28,307 bases of DNA from Paulinella micropora (taxonomy: Eukaryota > Cercozoa > Imbricatea > Euglyphida). The notes under the pieces are model-generated. The model searched no databases. It had not been told where the DNA came from and saw nothing but the letters and a program-made list of their open reading frames with translations. Location of the stretch: assembly GCA_009731375.1 (NCBI GenBank), contig BJOX01000115.1, positions 581,191 to 609,497 of the forward strand, written 5' to 3'. Below, piece by piece: positions 8,897 to 16,253 of this stretch. The stretch's first letter is position 1. Each line of letters starts with the position of its first letter. Position numbers and translations under genes: made by a program.

Positions 8897-8988
8897 CATC
8901 CACACAAAGTCAAGAGCCTGCGGAGCTTCTTGGCATTTTCTAAGTTGCAGAGCCAAGGCAAAAAAGTTTTGGACAGGCTAGGCTGTGA
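8876..8988. other. Patchwork of three F-box/LRR gene pieces
   Basis: Three colinear pieces of the minus-strand F-box/LRR gene are fused. 8876-8914 matches 16693-16731, 8913-8969 matches 16875-16931, and 8967-8988 matches 17379-17400. The joins share AG and TTT. Two internal stretches of the donor (about 143 and 447 nt) are missing. On the minus strand the pieces keep LSQPSLSK, FLPWLCNLENAKKLRRL and LTLCGCYGTFGG. Confidence 0.9.
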
Positions 8989-9091
8989 GAGGCCTGGCAG
9001 GCAGCTGGAGAGGTTCACCTCGTGCGCCAAGAAAGTTCAATTTTTTTTTTTATAAAAACTCGACGCGATCAGATTCGCGTGCTGGATATTC

Positions 9092-9655
9092 TTATAAGCC
9101 GGGGGAGGCCCTGGGTAAAACGTCATCGTCTTCTTCGTCGCTTTCTTCTGATTCATATTCGTTTTCTGAATCCTGTCCCCGGTTTGAACCTCTGAGTACA
9201 TCATTTAAGCCCGCGTCTCAATCGACGTACTAAGGAACAATGGTCTTTATTCCTCTGTCGATTTTCCAGCTTCTGCGTTAGTCCAAACCCGCCCCTTACA
9301 AACAGGTGTTTTAAACGGATTGCCCTCAGCTCTTTGCAGTTTTCGATGGTTATCCTGAGCTTCGCCAACGCGCTGTTTGACGTGCCAGCAGACCTCGGCG
9401 CCTGGAGTCCCACGAGGCGCTTGAACTCCTCGTGTTCTGCCCAGTTGTCGGTGTCCATGCGCACAAGGCCGGCACATGCAGCAATGAGAATATCTACTAT
9501 AAAGTAGGGCTTCGTCCAGAGTAAGAGTGGTGCCTCCCAGGCTCGAGGACTCCAGGGCAGGCCGGCGTCCCCGCCCAGCGTTATGTACTCCAGTTGATCA
9601 CAATCAGCGCGACCGTCTTTGCTAGTGATTTCCAGTACAAAGAAGGAGTCAGTTT
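9092..9655 (-). pseudogene. LRR-like C-terminal remnant with acidic tail
   Basis: An open frame from about 9655 down to the stop at 9201 encodes about 150 residues with LRR-like spacing (LAKLRITIENCKELRAIRLKH). It has no upstream ATG before a TAG, so the N-terminus is missing; the first ATG is at about 9458. Past the stop, the +1 frame continues as a strongly acidic tail containing SENEYESEESDEEDDD and ends at a TAA at 9092. Such acidic tails commonly end genes of this kind, so I take it as the same gene with a frameshift near 9,205-9,225. The function is probably protein binding; the family is uncertain. Confidence 0.5.
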
Positions 9656-9713
9656 TCTATAGGCAGCAGAAGCTGGCGCCGGGGGGGTCCTACCTCGACA
9701 AGCTGAGTTTTAA

Positions 9714-10066
9714 TTAATATTCTTCTTCAACCGCTCTTAGCACGCGGTTGAGCGCGTCTATTTGGCTTGTGCAGACTTGTACAGATTCGTCTAAGCAGAA
9801 TCTAGCTTCACGCATGATCTCCATAGCCAGGAATCTGCTGCTGTCAAAATCGATGCTGTATGGTATGTGAGCATCTAGCACCCCAGGGGCCGGCGCGCAA
9901 GCAACTGCTTCTTGGCCTGCAGCTTTCTCTTCAGCACTTGACGCCTAAAAGCACTCTGAGCTAGAACGCCCGCAGCAACGGGTCTATCGGAGCTGCCTAG
10001 CCAGTTATCGACGCAAGCTGCGAGCGCGCGCGCAGGGGTCACAATTTGGTCGTATGGTGAATTCAT
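9714..10066 (-). pseudogene. Small gene of unknown function, one frameshift
   Basis: Starts at the ATG at 10066 (MNSPYDQIVTPARALAACVD). The first frame ends after 63 codons. The neighbouring frame continues with equally good composition (PYSIDFDSSRFLAMEIMREA, ending RAVEEEY) to a TAA at 9714. The shift lies near the TTTTAGGCG stretch around 9,945. The joined reading would be about 115 residues, mainly helical, with no known domain. Two short pieces of it are stitched together at 1964-1994. It is transcribed divergently from the Sel1 gene to its right. Confidence 0.5.
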
Positions 10067-10153
10067 CTTTTTTTCTTTGTGCAAAAGTAGAGGGGGGCGC
10101 TCCCCTCCCGTCCCGGCCCCGATAGTAAGATAACCAAACAAAAAAAGGAGTGT
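10067..10153. promoter_or_regulatory. Divergent intergenic region
   Basis: 87 bp between two genes that face away from each other, so it should hold both promoters. It contains an AGGGG/CCCCT inverted repeat with a GGCGCT centre and an A7 tract. No recognised promoter box is clear. Confidence 0.4.
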
Positions 10154-10430
10154 ATGCAAAATCCACGGAAAACAGTTTCAAAACGGCACGCCAAAGAGAT
10201 TGCTAGAAAGAGGCGGGCGGCTGAGCAAGGCAACGCCCGGGCCCAGTGCTACGTGGGGGCATTGCTACCTTGACGGAACTGGTGTGGAACAAGACTTGGC
10301 CATGGCAGTGCAGTGGTACACTCGGGCAGTTACGCAGGGCTACGCGCCCGCTCAGTACATGCTCGCTGCCTGTTACGAAAGGGGCCGTGGGCGTGGGGTC
10401 CCGACGCGCAGCCTGACATGTCTCAGAATT
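10154..10430 (+). pseudogene. Truncated Sel1-repeat gene with frameshift
   Basis: The ATG at 10154 opens a basic leader (KRHAKEIARKRRAAEQG) and the start of a Sel1 repeat, but the frame stops at 10271-10273. Sel1 sequence continues in another frame (GHCYLDGTGVEQDLAMAVQW, QGYAPAQYMLAACYERGRG). The shift sits at a G5 run near 10,255. Sel1 repeats are about 36-residue TPR-like helical hairpins that bind protein partners. Homology ends near 10,420, so only about 1.5-2 repeats remain. The DNA beyond shows short coding-like text in several frames and an inverted repeat-module fragment (10447-10472). Confidence 0.65.
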
Positions 10431-10432
10431 TG

Positions 10433-10830
10433 TAAACCAAAACTTCCCAGAGACCGGCAGGCAGCTGGGAGGAGTACGTGGTCTTTGATCAAGACCGGCA
10501 ACCTGAATACTTTGTTTAATCAGATCGCCTTACTACGCGGACTTGTTGTGCATGGTTGAATAAAACTTGGCTTTTTAATAAACTTGCATACGGCTATTGT
10601 AGTCATTTTTTGAGTATTTTTTGCGCAAGCTAGTGAGCCATATACGGGGGCTGCCCTAAGCTTAAGCGCGAAGAAGAGACACAAAAAAACTCATCATCCC
10701 GCGCCAGGTCCGGAGGGGTTCACCTCTCTACGATTTCAATCTAATCCGTTCTTTTTCGTATTTGATTTATATCTTACTACGCGGACTTGTGCATGGTTAA
10801 ACAAAACTTGGCTTGTTAATAATACAAAAC
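10433..10830. other. Intergenic stretch with duplicated 3' tails
   Basis: No confident gene. Two copies of a tail beginning TTACTACGCGGACTTGT and containing an AAACTTGGCT motif with TTAATAA lie at about 10530-10590 and 10774-10822; a shorter version follows the RING stop at 4118. Between them, 10705-10750 carries the CGGAGGGGTTCACCTCTCTA repeat module. These look like 3' ends of lost genes. Confidence 0.5.
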
Positions 10831-10971
10831 ATTTTTTTTCTTGACACCCTGCAAGAGTAGGACTGAAGAAGTTCCGATGCTGGCAGCGCTCCGCCGCAAA
10901 CCCGCCCTTCTGTACTTTTCAAAGATTCATTGAGTAGTTTAATACAATGCAGCGCGCACAGATGGGGGATG

Positions 10972-11418
10972 CTAGCTCGAGGGCATGCCCTTCCTAGCAA
11001 GCCACCACAAGGCTCCGGCGTCGCCCCGCGCGGCCGCTCGCGTGAAAAACTCCTTGGCCGTGGCGCGGTCCTTGGCCACCCCGTCGTCGCCAAAATAATA
11101 CATTATGCCCAGCATGCGCAGGGCGCTGGTATTGTTCTGCGCTGCCGCTCGTCTGTACCACTGAATTGCCTGGTTAGTGTCTTGTGTCACGCCCTTGCCC
11201 CGTTTGTAACAAGCACCGAGCAGGAACTGAGCGCCCGCGTGGCCCTGCGCAGCCGCCCGCGTATACCATTGCGCTGCTAGTGTAAAGTCCTGGTCGACGC
11301 CCGCGCCTTGCGAGTAGCAGAGCCCAAGGTGGCACTGGTAATTGGCATCGCCTCGCGCGGCCGCCAGGGCGTACCGAGCCGCCCTCGCCCTCCGCCTGGC
11401 GCCTTGGCCTTGGGCCAT
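10972..11418 (-). CDS. Sel1-repeat protein
   Basis: An intact 148-residue ORF starting at the ATG at 11418 (MAQGQGARRRARAARYALAA). It has about four Sel1 repeats with the usual A-A-x-x-G-D/H-A-x-A-x-x-x-L-G-x-x-Y pattern: ARGDANYQCHLGLCYSQGAG, AQGHAGAQFLLGACYKRGKG, a QNNTSALRMLGIMYYFG repeat and a final ARGDAGALWWLARKG. Sel1 proteins act as adaptor scaffolds, in giant viruses and amoeba symbionts often as multigene families. It is shorter than the copies at 20.2 and 23.8 kb but complete in frame. No signal peptide or membrane segment. An inverted repeat-module fragment lies just upstream. Confidence 0.85.
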   Translation of the reverse strand: MAQGQGARRRARAARYALAAARGDANYQCHLGLCYSQGAGVDQDFTLAAQWYTRAAAQGHAGAQFLLGACYKRGKGVTQDTNQAIQWYRRAAAQNNTSALRMLGIMYYFGDDGVAKDRATAKEFFTRAAARGDAGALWWLARKGMPSS

Positions 11419-11465
11419 GTCCGAAATTTGCAAGCGGGAGAAAAAGTTAGCTGTATCTTTTTACC

Positions 11466-11566
11466 TATCAGATTGGATTGAAATATTAGAGGAGGCTAAG
11501 CCCCCTTCCAGAGACCCGCCGGCAGCTGGAAGGGAGAAAGGGCAGCACGCGGCACATCCCCCTCCC
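11466..11566 (-). repeat. Inverted copy of repeat module A
   Basis: Reverse complement of the module that elsewhere reads GTGCTGCCCTTTCTCC, CTGCCGGTCTCTGGAGG and TTTCAATCCAATCCG. It is the only long copy in this orientation and sits at the 5' side of the Sel1 gene at 10972-11418. Confidence 0.8.
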
Positions 11567-11570
11567 TTCT

Positions 11571-11678
11571 CAGAGCGGGGGGCAAAGCCCCCCGAGCCCC
11601 CCTTCCAGCCCGCGCCGGGGGGCATGCCCCCCGCGCCCCCCCTTTTCTCCATTCCAGCCCGCGCCAGCGGGGTGGCAC
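11571..11678 (+). mobile_element. GC hairpin elements, partial plus full copy
   Basis: A partial copy (11571-11612) runs straight into a full one (11611-11678). The full copy has a perfect GGGGGGCATGCCCCCC palindrome, a CTCCATTCCAGCCC spacer and a second hairpin AGCCCGC-GCCA-GCGGGG. It matches 18225-18292 at 67 of 68 positions. Bases 11637-11678 form a perfect 42-bp inverted repeat with 11743-11784. Confidence 0.8.
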
Positions 11679-11742
11679 TGGCAACTGTACGTCTTGGCAG
11701 CTTTGATGTCTCTCCACAGCGCCCCACATTGCGTATATGCCT

Positions 11743-11809
11743 GTGCCACCCCGCTGGCGCGGGCTGGAATGGAGAAAAGGGGGGTCACGGGGGGCGCCGC
11801 CCCCCGCAT
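11743..11809 (-). mobile_element. GC hairpin element, inverted partner
   Basis: Opposite orientation to the copy at 11611-11678. Its first 42 bp are the perfect reverse complement of 11637-11678, followed by a GGGGGGCGCCGCCCCCC palindrome. The two elements flank 64 bp encoding the TnpB zinc-finger piece. Confidence 0.8.
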
Positions 11810-11979
11810 CTGGCGGCTTTCTTGTGCACGTCCTGGATCCTGTTGTAGATCTTGTTGCGTACTCGAGTAATAGCGCGCCGTAGGGGCCGGCGGTTCCGCT
11901 TCTTGCTGCTGTCCTTAGCCAGTAGCGCGACCTTGCTCAGCAGCTTGTCTATGTGCTTCTGCAATCGGTACACGCGTCC

Positions 11980-12037
11980 AGCCCGCTGTCGCGGGCTGAA
12001 AGGGTAGCAGGGGGGGGGCACGAGGGGCTTGCCCCCC
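11980..12037 (-). mobile_element. GC hairpin element in TnpB gene
   Basis: Stem AGCCCGC-TGTC-GCGGGCT, then a G-run and a GGGGCTTGCCCC-type stem. It sits between FHWKR and YRLQKH, exactly where TnpB proteins carry RuvC-I. Confidence 0.75.
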
Positions 12038-12277
12038 GAGTTGACTCTCTTCCAGTGAAAGAACTTGCCCTTCTGGCTAAGATTTGAGATGGCCGAGGCC
12101 CTCGCCGCTTGCAGATCCCGGATGGCCACTGCGCGGATGTCGTAGGGCACGCTGAGAAGCCACGGCCTGGCTCGTACAAATTCACTGTCCTCTTGCACAA
12201 ACCGCAGGCGCAGAGTATCTAGATCGAAGTCGCCCAAGCAGCGCATTCTGCCGCCCATCTCGGCCCTTCTTTGCCCA

Positions 12278-12413
12278 ACCCGCTTGCGCGGGCTGGAGAG
12301 GCATAAGGGGGGAGGCGGCGGGGGGTTGGGGCGGGGGCATAGCTCCCCAGGCGCGGGCTGGGGAGAAGCACGCTGGGCTTAAAGGGGGGGGGCGCGCGGG
12401 GGGCATGCCCCCC
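12278..12413 (-). mobile_element. Double GC hairpin element in TnpB gene
   Basis: Two related units in tandem: CCCGC-TTGC-GCGGG with a G-rich arm, then a GGCGCGGGCTGG half-stem, G-runs and the GGGGGGCATGCCCCCC palindrome. It separates the N-terminal basic piece from the WLLSVPYD piece. Confidence 0.7.
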
Positions 12414-12517
12414 GGCACGTGAGAGTCTTGAGCGGGGGCGTCGTGCCCGCTTTTCTGTTCAGACTAAACTTCTTCTTCTCAGGCGGCTTGTTCTGCGTTT
12501 CGTCTGCTTTGGCTGCC

Positions 12518-12565
12518 AGCCCGCTAGCGCGGGCTGAAGGGGGGGCTCGGGGGGCCTTGCCCCCC
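12518..12565 (-). mobile_element. GC hairpin element in TnpB gene
   Basis: Stem AGCCCGC-TAGC-GCGGGCT plus a GGGGGG/CCCCCC stem. Its left edge (12518/12519) is exactly where homology to the copied piece at 16199-16249 ends. Removing about 49 nt (1 mod 3) would bring the coding frames on the two sides into register. Confidence 0.75.
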
Positions 12566-12674
12566 GGACTCAGTCCAGAACGGCGCATAAGCTAAGGAAG
12601 GCTCTGGGGGAGGCTGCGCGGGCCTGAACTTTTTCTCCCGGGTCTTCTCTTCTTGTGGGCAACCTGCCGGCGTG

Positions 12675-12707
12675 AGCTGTAGGGGCGGTTCGGGGGCCAT
12701 GCCCCCC
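12675..12707 (-). mobile_element. Degenerate GC hairpin
   Basis: Keeps the GGGGGCCATGCCCCC-type palindrome but has lost the AGCCCGC stem. It overlaps the ATG proposed as start of the TnpB-like gene, so that start is uncertain. Confidence 0.45.
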
Positions 12708-12714
12708 CGAGGTC

Positions 12715-13023
12715 CCAGAGAGTGCGCCGCCTCATTGGAAAAATCACGGGTGGGATGGTTTAGGCGGAGTTTGTCGTCGAGGCAGGACCCATAAAGCCAA
12801 GGGCGGGGCCATGCTTGCTTGTACCTGGTGACAAGGTTAAATTGATGAATTTAGAGTGGGGGCAAAAATAAGCCAACTTTTTTTTGGAACCAACCAAAGG
12901 GGGGGGGGGCGCCCCCCCCCCTCCTTTCTTTTCTTCGGGGGAGGGGGAGAGAGGAGAGGGAAAGGGAAGGGGAAGGGTGCCCCCCCCCTCCTCTTTTTCT
13001 TTTATTTCCTTTGGGAGCGGGAG

Positions 13024-13122
<99 letters not shown>

Positions 13123-13345
13123 GGGAGGTAGGTAAGTAGGTAGGCAGGTAGATNNNNNNNNNNNNNNNNNNNNNNNNNNNNNNNNNNNNNNNNNNNNNNN
13201 NNTTTTTTTTTTTTTTTTTTTTTTCCTTTGGGGGGGGGGGGGGGGGGGGGAGAGGTAGATGTGCCCCCCCCCCCCTTCCCTTCACTTTCTCTCACTTGCC
13301 TCCTCCCCCCGCCCCCCTCCCCTCCTCTCCCGGGGCCTTCCTCCC
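12715..13345. other. Low-complexity region with long poly-G and a 49-N gap
   Basis: 12715-12850 is unique sequence without a convincing gene. 12895-13125 is G-rich, including more than 100 nearly uninterrupted G at 13022-13121. A GTAG-type tetranucleotide repeat precedes the gap at 13154-13202. The other side has T22, another G-run and C-rich text. Parts may be assembly artefact. Confidence 0.7.
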
Positions 13346-13349
13346 AGGT

Positions 13350-13570
13350 TGGCGAAAACATATTCTGCTGACGAGTTTGTTTTGATATGGTCGAAAAAGG
13401 CAGTACCAGAGGACACTTTGGCAAAGCACGTCGTTTCAGCCATATCACTAGCAAAAAATAGTTGTTTTCAAACATTCAATGAATCACAGGCGTGGATGTG
13501 GCTAAAGACAATTTGTTTCTTTTTTCTTTCTTGCAACGAAGTAATAAAAGTTTTTTTATTAAAGCTCTCA
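13350..13570 (+). pseudogene. Short gene fragment plus copied 3' tail
   Basis: About 50 codons of ordinary protein text (SADEFVLIWSKKAVPEDTLA, AISLAKNSCFQTFNESQ) without start or family. It partly resembles a diverged version of the repeat module that reads GATACGGTCGAAAAGGGCAG. Bases 13497-13566 match 27131-27197, the stop and 3' tail of the large LRR gene, including two TAATAAA/ATTAAA signals, so this is probably the tail of a lost LRR paralog fused to other DNA. Confidence 0.45.
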
Positions 13571-13639
13571 GACGAGGTTGTCGGGCAAAAAAAAAAAAAA
13601 TTCTGATTTTATATTTTTCATATTTTTCTGGCCCTGCGC

Positions 13640-15740
13640 ACGGTGGCCGAGCCATGGCTCCGTGTTGCAGTTCTTGGCGCCCCCACTCCAACCATGCTTC
13701 TTTCTTTTCCCTTTCTTTAGTTCTCAGTGCCAACATTAAAATTTTTCAGGGATATTGTTTTAATTTTTTCTTGTACACCGGCGAAGCGCGCCCCTGCCCT
13801 CTCTCCGTCCCGGATACGGTCGAAAAGGGCAGCGGTTCCGGGCTTTTTGGAAGTGCCGCCTTCTTCGGCCATATCAGCCCAACCGGACACACACACAGAA
13901 TTTGGCGACAAATTTCATGCAAGAAAGGAGAGAAAGAGAGAGAGAGAGAGAGGAGGGGGGAAGGGGAAAAACGGGGGGAGGGGAAAAACGGGGAGAGGGA
14001 AAAAACGGGGAGGGAGGCGCCCCCCCCTCCCCCCTCCCCCCCCTCCCCCCCGCCCGGGGGGCGGGTGCTCGAAATTTTTTTTCATGTTGGGAGCACAATT
14101 CTGGCACACGTTCCTTTTCCCCGGCAAATACGTGCACATACACATTTGGCGACAAATTCCACGTAAGAAAAAGAGAGAGAGCGAGAGCGAGAGAGCGAGA
14201 GCGAGAGGAGAGGGGAAAGAGAGGGAAGGGGAGGGAAGGGGAGGGAAAGAGCAGGAGAAGGGAGAATGAGGGAAAGGGAAGGGGATGTGCCACGTGCTGC
14301 CCTTTCTCCTTTCTCCAGCTACCTGCCGGTCTCTAGAGGGGTTCACCTCTCTAAGATTTCGATCCAATCCGCCCCTCTCCTAGTTTTCAGTGTCCAGTGT
14401 AAGATTTCTTTGAGCCAAGCGAAATTAATGAAAATTTTGTTGCAGTTCTTAGCGCCCCCCACTCCAACCATGCTTTCTTAGTTCTCCGTGCCAACATTAA
14501 AATTTTTCAGGGATATTGTTTAATTTTTTTTCGTGTACACCGGCGAAGCGCGCCCCAGCGGTGTGGCAGAGAAGGGGATGAAGATGTGCCGCGTGCTGCC
14601 CTTTCTCCCTTCTCCAGCTGCATGCCGGTCTCTGGAGGGGTTCACCTCTCTAAGACTTCAATCCAATCCGTCCCTCTCCTAGTTTTCAGTGTCCAGTGTA
14701 AGATTTCTTTGAGCCAAGCGAAATTAATAAAAAATTTTGTTGCAGTTCTTGGCGCCCCCACTCCAACCATGCTTCTTTCCTCTCCCTTTCTTTAGTTCTC
14801 AGTGCCAACATTAAAATTTTGTCAGGGACATTGTTTTAATTTTTACATTCGAAGCGCGCCCCTGCCCCTCTCCCGTCCCCCCCTCTCCCCCCGCCTTCTT
14901 CGGCCATATCAGCCCAACCGGACACACACACAGAATTTGGCGACAAATTTCATGCAAGAAAGGAGAGAAAGAGAGAGAGAGGAGGGGGGAAGGGAAAAAC
15001 GGGGGGAGNNNNNNNNNNNNNNNNNNNNNNNNNNNNNNNNNNNNNNNNNNNNNNNNNNNNNNNNNNNNNNNNNNNNNNNNNNNNNNNNNNNNNNNNNNNN
15101 NNNNNNNNNNNNNNNNNNNNNNNNNNNNNNNNNNNNNNNNNNNNNNNNNNNNNNNNNNNNNNNNNNNNNNNNNNNNNNNNNNNNNNNNNNNNNNNNNNNN
15201 NNNNNNNNNNNNNNNNNNNNNNNNNNNNNNNNNNNNNNNNNNNNNNNNNNNNNNNNNNNNNNNNNNNNNNNNNNNNNNNNNNNNNNNNNNNNNNNNNNNN
15301 NNNNNNNNNNNNNNNNNNNNNNNNNNNNNNNNNNNNNCCGGTTTTCGTCTCCCCCCGATCTTTCCCTCCCCCCCTCCCCCCGTTTTCCCCTCCCCCCGTT
15401 TTCTTCTCTCCCCTGTTTTCGCGCCTCCCCCCCGCCCGGGGGGGCGGGTGCTCGAAAAAAGTTTTTTCATGTTGGGAGCACAATTCTGGCACACGTTCCT
15501 TTTCCCCGGCAAATACGCGCACATACACATTTGGCGACAGATTCCACGTAAGAAAAAGAGAGAGACAGAGAGGGGGGAGAATGGGGACGGGGGGAACGGG
15601 GGATGGGGGAAAACGGAGGGGGAGCCCGCGCCAGCGGTGTGGCAGAGAAGGGGAAGGAGATGTGCCGCGTGCTGCCCTTTCTCCCTTCTCCAGCTGCCTG
15701 CCGGTCTCTGGAGGGGTTCACCTCTCTAAGATTTCAATCC
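13640..15740. repeat. Composite repeat array with 329-N gap
   Basis: Modules repeat in order. B contains TTTGAGCCAAGCGAAATTAA, TTGCAGTTCTTGGCGCCCCC and GTACACCGGCGAAGCGCGCC. C contains GATACGGTCGAAAAGGGCAG, ACACACACAGAATTTGGCGA, a GA tract and GGGGAAAAACGGGGGGAG units. D contains GTGCTCGAAA, AGCACAATTCTGGCACACGT and TTTGGCGACAAATTCCACGT. A contains CTGCCGGTCTCTGGAGGGGT and CACCTCTCTAAGATTTCAAT. ORFs here are low-complexity and I call none. Gap 15009-15337. Confidence 0.85.
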
Positions 15741-16101
15741 GTCCAGTCTGCACAGAATGCAAAGCCTTCCGGCTCCCGAGCTTCTTGGGTCGAAGCGGGG
15801 CTCCTAACGTCCACGCAGCCGGCTGGAGGCGGCTCGCCGGCAGGGCTAGCGCAAAATCGAACGCCTGAGCTTTTTCGTCCCCCGGATCCCCCAACGAAAA
15901 CCCCCCCGCGAAATCATCCGTGCTAAAGCGGGAGGCATCCACGCTAAAAACGTCCGGCCAATCACTAAAATCATCCGCTGCTTCCTGGGTTCCTTCGCCA
16001 CCCAAATTCAAGCTCAGTCCCAGCTGAAAATCAGCCGATTCGACTCGGGCTGCGTCGTTGTCGCCTGCCCCCCCTAAGTCGTCTCGGGCGGGGGCTGCCA
16101 A
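15741..16101 (-). pseudogene. Acidic protein fragment, possible activation-domain-like
   Basis: A frame of about 120 codons without ATG (a TAG lies just upstream), flanked by repeat module B on its 5' side and module A on its 3' side. The unique part is acidic with spaced aromatics (DDFSDWPDVFSVDASRF, STDDFAGGFSLGDPGDEK, QAFDFALALP), a composition seen in transcription activation domains. Both ends of the ORF are encoded by repeat DNA, so only the middle about 116 codons are likely original. Function is inference; no domain recognised. Confidence 0.4.
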
Positions 16102-16198
16102 CTCAAACTTCTAATTTAATTCAAGTGTAAGATTTCTTTGAGCCAAGCGAAATTAATAAAAATTTTGTTGCAGTTCTTGGCGCGCCCCGGCTCTTCCT
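16088..16198. repeat. Repeat module B
   Basis: Starts GGGCGGGGGCTGCCAACTC and includes CTTTGAGCCAAGCGAAATTA followed by ATAAAAATTTTGTTGC, as at 4138. It ends at the copied TnpB piece. Confidence 0.85.
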
Positions 16199-16249
16199 AC
16201 TTCTTCTTCTCGGGCGGCTTGTTCTGCGTCTCGTCTGCTTTGGCTGCCA
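16199..16249 (-). other. 51-nt transplanted piece of the TnpB-like gene
   Basis: Matches 12468-12518 with two differences, both synonymous in the TnpB frame (CCT/CCC proline and GAA/GAG glutamate). It encodes the ADETQNKPPEKK segment. It lies between module B and the 3' end of the F-box/LRR gene. Confidence 0.9.
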
Positions 16250-16253
16250 AATC

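Larger units (their letters stand above)
11679..12700 (-). pseudogene. TnpB/Fanzor-type transposase, broken by hairpin elements
   Basis: Pieces in order: a proline/lysine-rich N-terminus from the ATG at 12700 (REKKFRPAQPPPEPSLAY, then ETQNKPPEKKKFSLNRKAG); a TnpB N-terminal core (SEFVRARPWLLSVPYDIRAV, RDLQAARASAISNL, KFFHWKR); the basic helical segment that normally follows RuvC-I (YRLQKHIDKLLSKV, KKRNRRPLRRAITRVRNKIY); and a zinc-finger piece (QCGALWRDIKAAKTYSC). TnpB and Fanzor are RNA-guided nucleases of IS605/IS607-type elements. The RuvC-I, RuvC-II and RuvC-III catalytic segments are all absent, and each break carries a GC hairpin element, so this is dead as an enzyme. Family assignment rests on motif order. 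A 51-nt piece (12468-12518) recurs at 16199-16249. Confidence 0.7.

Noticed and set aside
8913-8969. Spliced retrocopy (processed pseudogene) explanation for the LRR patchwork
   Set aside because: The skipped donor segments are coding LRR sequence and lack GT-AG ends; joins share 2-3 nt instead.
9661-9712. Plus-strand remnant resembling the C-terminus of the 742-1479 gene
   Set aside because: Only a short match (CCTACCTCGACA and a YLDK-type ending); too little to annotate as a feature.
12851-13475. Long ORFs rich in glycine or proline
   Set aside because: They are readings of poly-G/poly-C and cross a gap of N; no codon structure or domain.
13874-14367. Overlapping ORFs in several frames rich in Arg/Glu/Ser/Pro
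   Set aside because: They translate the GA and G-rich repeats and appear in all frames at each repeat copy.
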